The translations under genes were made by a program, and so were the position numbers. From positions 22,512,084 through 22,576,083 of the forward strand of contig NW_004624751.1 of NCBI RefSeq assembly GCF_000247695.1: a stretch of 64,000 nucleotides of DNA, in the 5' to 3' direction. Positions 44,329-55,200 of this stretch are shown in pieces; the first letter of the stretch is position 1, and the number at the start of each line of letters is the position of its first letter. The stretch is from Heterocephalus glaber. Lineage: Eukaryota > Chordata > Mammalia > Rodentia > Bathyergidae. Below the pieces are notes generated by a model. The model saw only the letters and a program-made list of their open reading frames with translations. It did not search any database and was not told the origin of the DNA.

Positions 44329-45998
44329 CAGCAGTCCCCAACTGTCTTAGTTACTTTTCTCTCATTGCTGAGACAAAATACCCAACACTCAAAGTTAAAA
44401 GGGAAAAGAGTTTATTTAGCTCACAGTGTGTAGAGGTTTTAGTCCACAATTACTTGGCTCCAAGGCAGGGTGGCAGAGGGGCAATAGTTCATGGTGGCAG
44501 AAGATAGCAAAAGCAACAAAACACCTTAACAGCATCTTTCTGCCCCTTTTAGCTTAGACTACTTAGGGCAGGTAACGCTCATGCCCTTAATCCTAGTGCC
44601 CTCAGGCCTAGCACCACCACAAATCAATCACACACTCTAGAGTCAGCCACCTCTGAAGAAACATGAAGCTTTGGGAGGCATCTAAACACAAGCCATAGCA
44701 CCATCCTTTTTGGCACCAGGGAACAGTTTCATGGAAGATGATTTTTCCTTGAATCAAGATGGGATGGGATATTGGCTTTAGGATGATTCAAGTGCATCAT
44801 ATTTATTGTGCATTTTATTTCCATTGTGCCTCAATATTCTCTTCTATTTCATCAGTTTGTCTAGTTATGGTGCCAGATCAAACAAAGAACACATGCCAAC
44901 TTTTGAACTGAAGCATCTCCTAAAAGTTCTTAGCAGGCAGGATCAACTCACAAATAGTAAAGGGCTTCTGGGCTCTAGCAACACACTTAACCACTAAGAA
45001 TGATGATTTCAGTGCAGAGAAATTTGATGAAATAGTGGCCTTCAGTAATTGCTGCCATTCTTTATGTTCATTTTTTTCTTTATAAAATCTCTAAAGGTCT
45101 GTCTTTTAATACAGGGTCCTTGGTCTTCTTTTGCCAAAGCACTTTGGAAGGTTTCATGGCTTCATTGGAAAGGTGGTCATCACATACTCTACAAGCAGAT
45201 TTGCAGAATGTGAGTTAGCTGTAGTGGGAACTCATAATTTCAGTAAGACTCTTGATAATCTTTTCTTTTAAATGCAGATTTCTTTTCATTAGTAGTCTTA
45301 GAGTCTTCTGCTTTACATCTTTAGGTCCTTCTCCCTTCTCAAAGAAGCTCTCCTGTGACTTTTCTTAAAATTATCTTGACCAGGGTTAGCTGTGGGCTTA
45401 CCAAAACCACGACTGTGACAAGTGTTCAGGGTAGGAAAGAGCCATGGACGGAGGAAGTGGTAGATAAAATAATGATCAGGCCATGCATGGACTAAAACAA
45501 GTGTCAGATTCTGATGTAAAGCCCGCCACCAGTTGAAGCTGTAAAGTTGAAGTACATTAATCACATGTCATTATAAATCCTGCCACCATTTATAGATTAT
45601 CACTCACCACTCACTGAAAGAGTTTTGACATGAGTCTGCAAGCAAATGATTTATTATGGCCTTTGTGCAATCACACCTCTCTGCTCTTAACCTGTATTTG
45701 CAGCTACTCTCCAGCACTAGCATCACCACCACAGTTCCACTCAGATCATCAGTCATTGGATTTCCATAAGGAATATGCACGCTAGGGTTTGTACTTCTAT
45801 GAAAATCTAATGCCACAACTGGAGACATCCAGAGGCAGAGCTCAGGCAATAACTCGAATGATGGGAGCAGCTATAAGTGCACATGAATTCTCTTGCTTGC
45901 CCATTGCTAACCTCCTGCTGTGTGTCCCAGTTCCTAACAGACAATGGACTAGTACTGGTCTGTGGTCCAGCAGCTGCTTTCAGGACCTGGGTTCTCTA
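44329..45998. mobile_element. hAT Charlie-type DNA transposon relic, split by an LTR
   Basis: Left end 'cagcagtccccaac' and, after the LTR, 'tttttggcaccagggaacag' and 'tttcatggaagatgattttt'. The right end region has 'ttggatttccataaggaata', 'tatgaaaatctaatgccac', 'gaggcagagctcaggcaata', 'ctcctgctgtgtgtcccagt' and 'aacagacaatggactagtac'. This is the layout of the mammalian Charlie/MER1-type hAT family. The inner 45000-45600 could be decayed transposase DNA on the minus strand, but no domain is readable. The 81-86 codon ORFs here are incidental. Confidence 0.75.
44343..44700 (-). mobile_element. ERVL-MaLR solo LTR
   Basis: 358 bp, plus-strand TGTCTTAGTTACTTTTCTC ... AAGCCATAGCA. Flanked by CCAAC (44338-44342) and CCATC (44701-44705), a 5-bp TSD with one mismatch. 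Same LTR family and orientation as 49550, 51603 and 52653. Confidence 0.9.
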
Positions 45999-46312
45999 TT
46001 ACTTTGCTCTGCCATTTCCAGGGGGTCAGCGATGTATTTTCTCATCTAATTATTAACACTCTGTTCTGTCTGAAGGACAACAGGTTTACAAAAAAAGGAG
46101 AGGCCAAAGAGGAATATTTTTTCCAACATCTCAGATACTGCAAGTGAAAGGGTGCTCTGATTACAAAATTTAACATTGGATTCCCTTGATAGATATAGCC
46201 TTTTAGAAGAAATAAAATAATCCAGTTAAATTGCACAGTTACAGTAGGCCTGTAGTAGATCTGTTAGTTCACCTCTCACTCTGATTTTGAACACTTCCAG
46301 TTACAATACTGC

Positions 46313-46751
46313 TGTGATAGTTAACTGACTTTAGTAAGAAATACCCAACTAAATTCGATCAGCATACTTCTGGATATTGTAGACCCAACCTAGGGAGGAT
46401 TCTCACCAGAATGGTATAAAAGGGAAAGGAAGAAGGAAGGATTGCTTCTGTTTCTTTGGAGGAGCAGCAGTCTTTGTCTTCACTTTGGACATTGTCTTCA
46501 ACTTTTCAGTGCAGACTCTTCAGCCTCCAGCACAGACCTTTCAGCCTCCCGACACAGACTCATATGGAGCACTCCAGTGAGCTCCAGGCCTTCAACTGGA
46601 TCCCTCAGCTCTCCAGCATACAGACAGACCTTTTGCACTCTTCCACATCTAACTCTGTGGGCAGGCATTGTAAGCCAATCTTGTAAATTCTTACGTATTT
46701 GTATAACTTGCATTAAATCTGTTTCTCTGGTAAGCACTGACTGATACAGCA
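46313..46751 (+). mobile_element. ERVL-type LTR (MLT2-like)
   Basis: TGTGATAGTTAACTGACTTT ... ACTGACTGATACAGCA. 'ctccaggccttcaactgg', 'gtaagccaatcttgtaaatt' and 'aaatctgtttctctggtaag' follow the ERVL/MLT2 pattern. The serine-rich ORFs (46442-46744; 46498-46878 minus) are incidental. Confidence 0.7.
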
Positions 46752-46854
46752 CCTTCCTAAGAAGATTTATGTATGTGAAAATGAAGAGAGTATTGAACCA
46801 GAAAATTGTGCAATCCAATGTAGTAGAAACAATGAATAAAACAGTCATAGCTTT

Positions 46855-47005
46855 AAAGCTATGCAGACTTGAACTCACATCTAGGCTCTGCTATATATAA
46901 GCTGTGTGAGCATGGATAATTTATTTAATATTTCTGAACTTCATTTTCTTCATCAATAAAATCAGGACATTCATATATAAGATAAACTATGTTGAGGTCT
47001 GAAAA
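46855..47005 (+). repeat. MIR SINE
   Basis: 'cttgaactcacatctaggct', 'ctgtgtgagcatggataatt', 'tctgaacttcattttcttca' and 'caataaaatcaggac' run in MIR order. Confidence 0.8.
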
Positions 47006-48605
47006 AACAGGTTAGTTAGAGTAACCCATCAAAACTTCCCTCTAATATCAGGGAAATTTTGGTTTATGGTCTAAGGGCCAGCCTTAAACTCTTGTTCCCC
47101 AACCAATACACTATCCATAGATTCTCTGCTAAAGCAGCTATAAACATCTCAAATGACAACTCCAGATTGAAAATTCTGGATATCATATCCAATAACTTTA
47201 GTAAGGGCTTCATTGTTCTTGGGTATGAACAAAGAATGACTTCAACCAGATTTCTGCTTTCTGGCAGTAATCCTTTGAGATAGTCGATATAGACACTTAC
47301 AAGAAGCATGGAAACAATGAAATAAAACCAAGCTGCAAGGGACTAGGCTACAATATGATGAAAATTCAGACAGAATGTTCTTGCTACCCCATGAGAGTCT
47401 TATTTTCTATTCCTAAGGCAGAATACAGGCTGAGAGTCTAGCTCTCTTCCTGCATCCTATTACTGACTATGACCACAGGAAAATAAACTCTTCTGAAAAT
47501 ACCTGAATATGATCAACATTGACTCAGGCATATGGGAGTTGTTATTAAATTTGACAGAGCACAAAATATTTCTTCCTTGAGCTAAAGAACTTTACCAAAC
47601 ATCATCCAGGTTAAAACAACATTCATTTTGATTGAAGCTACAAACAGCATACTTCCTTTGCAAATGGGCTAGCAGGAGGCAGGTGGGGATTGTCCATCAT
47701 TGGCAAGAAAGTTTGAGGGAGGAACTTAACCTGCACACAGCTATCAACCATAGGGACAAAATTACTTAAACAAAGGAGAGCTTAATTCCAAAGTGAAAAT
47801 GACTTTTTATCATAAATCCAATACTCAAATAGAATATTTATCAAGCTCACATTTTTCTTCAAGGATACTCTCTCACTGTAAGTGGAACAGATGGCTTTGC
47901 AAAAAAGAGAGGGAAAATCCTTGTTGGATCTAAGCTTTATGAAATAGCACTATGATTCAGATAGTGCTTTAACAAAATAATTTTTATATTCAAGTATTTT
48001 CTTTTTGTTCTGAATTGAAACAATTCAAGTGTTTCTTACCTGTTCTTTCTGTATTGTCAACAGGTTAGATCTGCTGGATTTCCTTTTCCTGATAACTTGA
48101 TAGCTCCTTCTGTCTCTGTTATATTTCCTCAGTCCTACCAGAGAGCTGCTACTAACAGAAAAAAACTACATGTTGTCCAATGTGTCCTAAGGGATCCTAA
48201 TCTACAAAGAGAGTAGTGTCAATGTTGATTCTAGATCTCAAATCTTCAGCCTTATTTCTAAGGCTGTGACCACACAGACATCTGTGGTCACTGGTCAGTT
48301 CCTAAGGACCAAGATTAGGTCAGGGATTAACTCTCCCAAGAATATCAGCTGTATGAAAAGTGGAGAAAGCAAATCCCAAGTCAAGAAAAACAGAGGAAAT
48401 CAACATCCACTAAACCTGAAGAAGTTGTCAAATTGCAGTACCCAGAAGTAAATATTAAAGTAAATCCTTAACATAATGTCCAAGATCCTGAATGTTCTCC
48501 CCACCTGCCCAGCCACATCTCAGACCTCTCTGTCCATCATACCTTCTGTGCTTCAAGTATGGACCTCTCCATCAGGCCAGATGGCCTATGCATGCATTGT
48601 CATTC
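47006..48605. other. Unassigned sequence
   Basis: Frames at 47059-47283 (plus) and 47064-47309 (minus) are antisense to each other and have no domain. No repeat recognised. Confidence 0.45.
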
Positions 48606-48609
48606 TCTG

Positions 48610-48895
48610 GACATGGACAATTCTCTCTCATTTCCCATCCTCTCAGTTACTTTGCTAAGTTGATTTTAACAAATCCAGTAGATACCAATTTTAATGTCAG
48701 TTTCTCAGACACTTTCCCTGAGCCAGACTAGACCTGGTACGTACTTTACATGTATTCTTCACTCCCTGCACTGAGCTTTCCCTCCTACACAGTAAGTTCC
48801 ATTTGGCTGTGGACTACTTCTGTGCTACTCAATTGTTAGGCTTTTCTTTCAACTCAGCATGGGGCTTTAGTAAAGTCTGATATAAGTGAAATGAA
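48610..48895 (+). repeat. L2 LINE fragment
   Basis: 'agtaagttccatttggctgt' followed by 'ctactcaattgttaggc' and, upstream, 'tcagacactttccctgagcc' fit the L2 3' region. Diverged. Confidence 0.4.
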
Positions 48896-49549
48896 TGCAA
48901 ATCCCAAGGACAAACAAATAATTTGTGTCAAGAACTTTATATAGCACTCAGCATATAAAATTTTCTCATTCGTGTTTTGATATTTTTATTATCAACAAAT
49001 ATGAGATACAGAAGTGTGCAGCAGGCTAGAAAATGACCAGTCCAGATTGTTTCAGAACCTCCTAGAGGAATGTACTCAGAGGAGAACCAAATAGATTATT
49101 CACTAGTTTGACCACAACTGAACTAAGAGGCATTTAACAGACCCACTGGTGTTTGGAAGACATAGGCTTACATTGAAAAGATGAAAAAAATTTTAGAAAG
49201 CAAATACAAACTCTTGGAAAAGTAATAAGATATAAAATGAGGGAAATGTAATCCTTGTCTATTATATGGCTCAGAAATGAATGTGATCATATTTTAAACT
49301 ACTAAATAAAAATTCAACAAAAGAATGTAATCATATTACAAGAATTAGATGAAGATTTAAAAACAGAATCTAGGAAAGTAAAATCCTAATTTATCATAAT
49401 TGAAGTCAATAGATTGTTAAAGTCAAATTAAAGAATGCAATCAGTGTATACACATCATTCTGAAAATGGACATAAATACTAGAGAAAACTGCTAAAAGTT
49501 GAGCAGAGCAGTGAGCAGGGAGGCTTTTGTGTTGTAGACATTTTAGTAC

Positions 49550-50008
49550 TATTGACTTAGTTACTTTTTCTCTTATTGCTGAGACAAAATACCCAATACC
49601 CAAAGTTAAATGAGGAAAGATTTATTTAGCTCACAGTTTATTCAAGTTTCAGTTCATAGTTGGCTGGCTCCAAGGGAGGGTGGCATGACAGAGGGGCATC
49701 ACAGAGAAGGAACAGTTCATGGTGGGCAGTAGGCAGCAAAGCAGCAAAGTAGCAGAGAATCAGCAAGCAACAAACAAGTGACAACCCTCTTTCTATCCCT
49801 ATATCCTATCCAAGCTAGCCACTCTTAGGTCAGGTAGCACTCACACACAGGGTGGGGCAGCCTTAATCCTAGCATGGCACCATGAATCCATACCAGCATA
49901 ATATCCTTGACCAGCATCACATGCCCTAGGTCCAAGCACCTCTGAAAAGCCCCACCTATGACCGGCCACATGAAGCTTTGGAGGAACATCTAGATACAAG
50001 TCATAACA
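49550..50008 (-). mobile_element. MaLR element, 3' LTR (left copy)
   Basis: 459 bp; plus-strand 'ttagttactttttctcttat' to 'caagtcataaca'. Aligns with 51603-52054, for example both have 'cacagttt/gcagttt...caagtttcagttcatagttg' and 'ggagggtggcatg'. Confidence 0.9.
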
Positions 50009-50916
50009 TTCTGCCCCTCCCCTCCCCCCAGACTCATTTACATCACTTTATGCAAAAGGTATTTACTCCATCTCTAAGAATGGCCAAAGTCCTAACAGTT
50101 TCCATATTGCTGAAAAGTCCAAGTCCAAAGTCTCCTCTAAGATTTAAGGAAAACTCTTAGCTGCAAGCCCCTATACTAATGAAGAGGCAGTTAAACACTT
50201 CCAATATACAATTACACAAGATGAATATTACCATTCTAAAAGGTACAAAGAGTTGGATACAGAGGAATGGGACCAAAGCAAGTCCAAAATCCAGCAGGGC
50301 AAACATTAAGCCCTGTAGCTCAATGTCCAGCATCTGAGGCAGTCTGTGGCAAGATGTGAACTCCAAAGGGCTTGCATGGCTCTGCCTATATGGCACTGCT
50401 GATGGTTGTAGCTCCCACTACTTCTCTCTTGGGCCATCCTGCCCTTTTCTTGTAGCTTTCCTCCAACAATCCAGGTTCTTTTCTTCTCCAGACTTCTGGA
50501 GTATCCACTATACCTTTGGCTTCACACTCATAGCTTCACACATTGCTCTCTACGAGGCGCACTGCCTGGCCTCCCATGCCTCTGAAATCTGGGTGGAAGC
50601 CTTCCTGACCCCCAACTCTTGCATTCTTCATGCACTTAGAACCAGCACCACATGGATGATGCCAAGGTTTGTCACCAACTGGAGCAGTAGCCATGCTTTT
50701 TGTCTCTCTTGGCTGTAGGGGTCCAGTGCCTATGAACCAAATCCTAAGGAATAACTTCTCTAGGCTGCCGCCATTCTGGAACATGGTGCTTGGGGGCTCT
50801 TGTCTCAAAACAAAGTCTTTTACTTTTGTAATTTTGAGGCAGCAAAGAGTGGAGTCCTGCTGTTTCTTGAGATGTCCTCGGGCCATCTTTCTATTGTTCT
50901 CTTTTGAAATACTTGG

Positions 50917-51012
50917 TTTTTTGGAGGGGTTTGTTTTTGGTACCGGGGATTGAACTTGGGTCCTTGCACTTGTGCAGCAGGTGCCAAAACCACTGAGCTA
51001 AATCCTTGGCCC
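50917..51012 (-). mobile_element. ID SINE, type 2, nested in the MaLR element
   Basis: Antisense 'ggtaccggggattgaacttg', 'gtccttgcacttgtgcagca', 'gtgccaaaaccactgagcta' and 'aatccttggccc'. TSD TGAAATACTTGG, perfect, at 50905-50916 and 51013-51024. The tail is G/T-rich rather than pure T. Confidence 0.95.
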
Positions 51013-51602
51013 TGAAATACTTGGGTTTTTTTCACTTGTCTTTTCAATGTCCAATTTCTCCTTTGTTCCATTTTTGCAGGCCACAACATTACTGGACCTT
51101 TTTTGGGGGGCCAAATTCAAAATGTTTTAAATCATTCTGCTGGGAGCTTTGCTCTTGATTCTCAAAGTAAATCTGGCCAAAAGCTCCCAACAGTCGCCAT
51201 GTTACAGCCTCAATATTAGCCTGTCTTGAAGTTTCTTCTGCCAGATTAGTCTGCTGCCCATAATCTCAGTTCCAGGCAAATTCCCTGGATATGACCAAAA
51301 TGCAGACAAACTTTCTGCCAAGGCATAGTACATATCACATGGAGTCTAACAGCCAATGAATGCTGTCCTTCTTCCCAGTGGAAGTGTCTTGAGCCTGGTC
51401 TTTACCAGGAGCATTTTATCAGCATTCTGGTCTTCTGAGCTCTGGCCAGACTCTCCCATTAAGTAGAGCATAAGGTACTCCAAAGTTGCTTCTTTAGTCA
51501 GCATCTTTAAATCTTTCCAAGCTCCTCCCACAAATCAGTTCCAAAGGCTCCTGAACCACATAGCAGCTACAGTCACAGCATTGCCTCACCTCTAATACCA
51601 AA

Positions 51603-52054
51603 CTCTTTCTTAGTTACTTTTTCACTTATTGCTGAGGTAAAATACTCAACACTCAAAGTTAAAGCAGGAAAAGTTTATTTAGCTTGCAGTTTGTACAAGT
51701 TTCAGTTCATAGTTGGCTGACTCCAAGGGAGGGTGGCATGGCAAAGGGACATCATAGGGGAGAAACAGTTCATGGTGGGCAGAAGGTAGAAATGCAGTGA
51801 AGTAGCAGAGGAGCAGCAACCAGCATGTGACAAACCTCTCTGTACCTTATATCCTATCCAGGCTACCCATCCTTAGGGTAGGCAGCACTCACCCTCAGGG
51901 TGGGGTAGCCTTAACCCTAGTATGGCAGCATGGAGCAGTCCCAACATCGCATCCTTGATCCCAGCATCACACACTCTAGATCCAGACACATCTGAAAAGC
52001 CCCACCTATGACCACGTGAGGCTTTGGAGGGATATATAGATACAAGCCATATCA
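51603..52054 (-). mobile_element. MaLR element, 5' LTR (right copy)
   Basis: 452 bp; plus-strand 'cttagttactttttcactta' to 'caagccatatca', the partner of the 49550 LTR. The differences between the two copies can be used to date the insertion. Confidence 0.9.
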
Positions 52055-52652
52055 AGTACTAATACTTAGTATGCTTCATTTTGACAAAAGAAAAATTAAT
52101 ATATAGTTTTAAAAATTTTGAAATTATTTAAACACTTTAAATTATCTTAACATCTATTTATGGTGTTTTAAAATATTTTAATGTGGATGAAGACATAAAG
52201 AAACAGCATCTAAGGTAGAATTTATATTTCATTCACTGATCCTTGATCCACTTCAACCATGTCTGAATTTAACCAGTATTCTGGTTGGCTGACAGAAATC
52301 CAACCTCATTAAACTAACATCAGACTAAAAGCTATGGTTTTTTAAGTGATCACACATTTCTAATATCTTCTCTTACAGACTTCTCAAGTGGATATTTGTC
52401 ACACTTTGTGGTTATCTAGTGCTTTGAATGCCTTACTAAATTGGGGAATTTCCCACATTATGATGATCTTCTCCCAAGGGAACAGCCAGATACTCATTAT
52501 CCTTGCCTTCCTACAGCTGAGGTCCAGGAATATGATCTGAGTTTTTCCAACTCTCTCCCAACAGAGAATCAGAAAAGAGCACTATGAGGTTACAGATGCT
52601 GAGCTGTACAGGTAGTCTGTTTCTGGACAGGTGGTAGTGAAGCAGGTAAGGT
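52055..52652. other. Unassigned AT-rich sequence
   Basis: No ORF or repeat recognised. Confidence 0.5.
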
Positions 52653-53053
52653 GTGCTGTGTTAGTTACTTTTCTCATTGCTGAGATAAAATCACCAACAC
52701 CCAACATTCAAAGAGAAAGAGTTTGTTTCAGCTCACATTTGTAGAGGTTTCAGTCCATATCCAGCTGCTCCAAGGCAGGTTGGCATGACAGAGGGGTGTC
52801 ACAGAGAAGAAATAGCTTTTGATGTGGCAGGAAGAAGGCAGTAAAGCAGTGATGCAGCAGCAGCAGCAGCAAGTAAGCCTGCTCTTATATTTCATCCAGG
52901 CTACCTTCCCTTTGGGGAGTGCCACCCATGCCCAGAGTGGGGCACCCTTAATCCCAGGACTACACAATTAATCTCAGCATCACACGCCCTAGATCCAGCC
53001 ACCTCAGAAAAACCCCACCTATGACCTCATGGGGGACTCTAGATACAAGCCAT
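52653..53053 (-). mobile_element. ERVL-MaLR solo LTR
   Basis: Plus-strand 'gtgttagttacttttctcat' to 'agatacaagccat', same family as 49550. Possible TSD AAGGT at 52648-52652 and 53054-53058, although the LTR then lacks its terminal CA. A (CAG)n run at about 52855-52870 lies inside and encodes nothing recognisable. Confidence 0.85.
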
Positions 53054-53324
53054 AAGGTATGACATCTAGACAGGACCAGGTACTGCGTGTGAGCTTTATC
53101 CAGTGGTAGGCACAATGTGGTCAAAGAGGGATCACTCTAAAGTATACTTTGGATACTGTCATGGCTCACATATTCTCTATGGCCATATCCTTCTGCAGAG
53201 TCTGCAGATTTCCTAATATCCTTTAATAAATTTCTGATCCACTTAAACCAGCTAAGATGAGTCTGTTGCTTGAAATTAACAACTTTGGATTCATAAAACT
53301 TTTTTTGAAAGCTTCTTTTCTTTA

Positions 53325-53900
53325 ACATTTATTGTGGGGAGTTTTAACATACAGAAAAAAGTATACAGATTATAATGTTCTCATATGCTTCCACATCACT
53401 TGTGAAAATTAGTTCATGACCAATCCTGCTCTATCTAAATTTCCATTCATTCTCCGACATTATCAAATTATGTGTCATATATAAACATTTTTGTATAGAT
53501 AAACATTTTGTATATAACAAAAGATGATTCACTTTTTGGTATAAGCACAATACTATTAGCATACCTTTCAAAAAGTAGTAATGTCATGATATAATCAAAT
53601 GAGTTCAAATTTACAAAGATTTTTATAGGATCATTATATTTATTTTTTTAAATGACTTATAAGTTCCATTTAATAGAATCATCATCCATCCCTTTTTATT
53701 TCCTTGAAATTTTCTTTGTCATGTAGAATTTCTCAAAGTTGACTGCATCTCCACAGGGTAGTTTAACATGTTGCACTATTTTCTCCAATTCCTACAAATA
53801 GGCAGACACCTTGAGGATTAATTAATTTCATACTTAATTTTTAATGGCAAATTGTTTCATGAGTGGAACTGTATTTTTCCATCAAGTGGCTTATAATTTC
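53325..53900. repeat. Old interspersed repeat
   Basis: 'aacatttattgtgggga', 'aacatacagaaaaaagtata', 'agttcatgaccaatcctgct', 'catgtagaatttctcaaagt', 'gactgcatctccacagg' and 'tagtttaacatgttg' run in the order of an old repeat common in mammalian genomes, which I associate with old L1. The family name is uncertain. Confidence 0.5.
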
Positions 53901-54429
53901 TAATTGTCTTTTGTGACAACAGGTACTGATGATCAATGCCTAAATTTATTATGCCCTTAGTGGCTACACAATGGTGATCTTCTAGTTCTATCATTCTTTA
54001 TTTATTATTTAAAGTTCTTCTTATATGCTAATTATAATTCATATTTTAAGAAAAGCAGAATAAATGTTTCTCTTTATTGGTCAGTTTTCCAGTATTGAAT
54101 TTATTCCCTAGTATCTTTCAGTGTTGACCAATAAGAAAATTTAAATTTCAACATTATTATAAATTCAAGAATTTAAGCACATTTGATGTGTCTTAGTCAA
54201 ATGTACTCATTATTCTTACTGATATTAAAATTGCCCTATGTTTGGCCAATAAAAACCTATTCAAATTGGCTCTTGAATACTTTTTAAATGGATTTTATTT
54301 TTATCTAAAATGGCTGGTACAGTCTATAGCATTTTCTCTTCCTTTTTTTTTTTTTGTCTTCTGCTATAAAAGTTGTTTTGCCTCTTCCTATATTTCTGAT
54401 AGCATTTACTTTACTTTTAGGAGGAGCTG

Positions 54430-54575
54430 AAATTGATTTTTCACACTGAGCTACATTCCCATTCCTTTTTCAGTTCTTATTTTGAGATAGCATCTCGGTA
54501 GTTGCTGAGCTATCCAGATTGGGCTCAAACTTTCAATTCTCTGTGTTATCATGTCTGATGATTCAGCTTTCACTT
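54430..54575 (-). mobile_element. B1-dID SINE, diverged
   Basis: Antisense 'cacactgagctacattccca' (ID part), then 'attttgagatagcatctcgg', 'tgctgagctatccagattgg' and 'gctcaaactttcaattct' (B1 part), inserted in old L1. Confidence 0.65.
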
Positions 54576-55200
54576 TTCTAATTTTCTTGACTAATGCTAC
54601 TACCACAATGTTAAATAATAGTGGAAATAGTGAGAAACCATTCTCTTTTTCTAACTTTAATGAGAAAGTCTCTACTTGGTCCCCACTAAGTAACATACTG
54701 ACTTTTGATCTAAAGCATATATTTTAACATTTTAATGAAATACTCATCTATTCTTATTTTACTGGGGTGATGGAGTGTTTTCAAAACAAAAATGAATTTT
54801 GTCAAATTTGGCAATTTACTTTATATCACTTGTATTTGATGAAAATTCTGAATTTTTCAAATTTATTAGAGAAATATCATTGGTTTGCCTTTTCTGCCTG
54901 ATTAATTCTGGTTTGCAAAGTCATTTCTTCTACATTATACTGTATAAAAAGATTAATCCCATGGAGTCATTTCTTTATTCTGAAAGTTTCATAACCATCT
55001 TTAATTGATCAACAGTTTCAAGCCAGCTAGCTTGTGTGACTTCACCCTTGCCATTCATCAGATATTTAGCTGATCTTGAATGATTATTCTATATCCTTAA
55101 ATTTTTTTCACCTGTGGAATCAAACACCTCTCCTTTTTGATATAGACTAGTTTATGAAGAAATATATTGAACCTGATCAGATATTATCTTATTAAAAATC
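54576..55200 (-). mobile_element. Old L1 ORF2 region, antisense
   Basis: 'actaccacaatgttaaataa' then 'tagtggaaatagtgagaaac' and 'cattttaatgaaatactcat' follow antisense L1 ORF2. Decayed, with no long frame. Confidence 0.6.

Larger units (their letters stand above)
49550..52054 (-). mobile_element. Complete two-LTR ERVL-MaLR element
   Basis: About 2.5 kb with LTRs at both ends (49550-50008 and 51603-52054), a non-coding internal region of MaLR type and a flanking TSD AGTAC (49545-49549 and 52055-52059). Inner text on the plus strand follows MaLR internal sequence in order: 'cattctgcccctcccct', 'aaaagtccaagtccaaagtc', 'caagtccaaaatccagcagg' and 'atcagcattctggtcttctg'. MaLR elements lack pol and depended on ERVL enzymes. 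The many short ORFs inside (for example 50356-50718) have no retroviral domain. A type-2 ID SINE is nested at 50917. Confidence 0.9.

Noticed and set aside
50356..50953. Several 79-120 codon frames on both strands
   Set aside because: They lie in the non-coding interior of the MaLR element and have no retroviral motifs.
52728..52967. Poly-cysteine/serine frame over (CAG)n
   Set aside because: A microsatellite inside a MaLR LTR; no gene.
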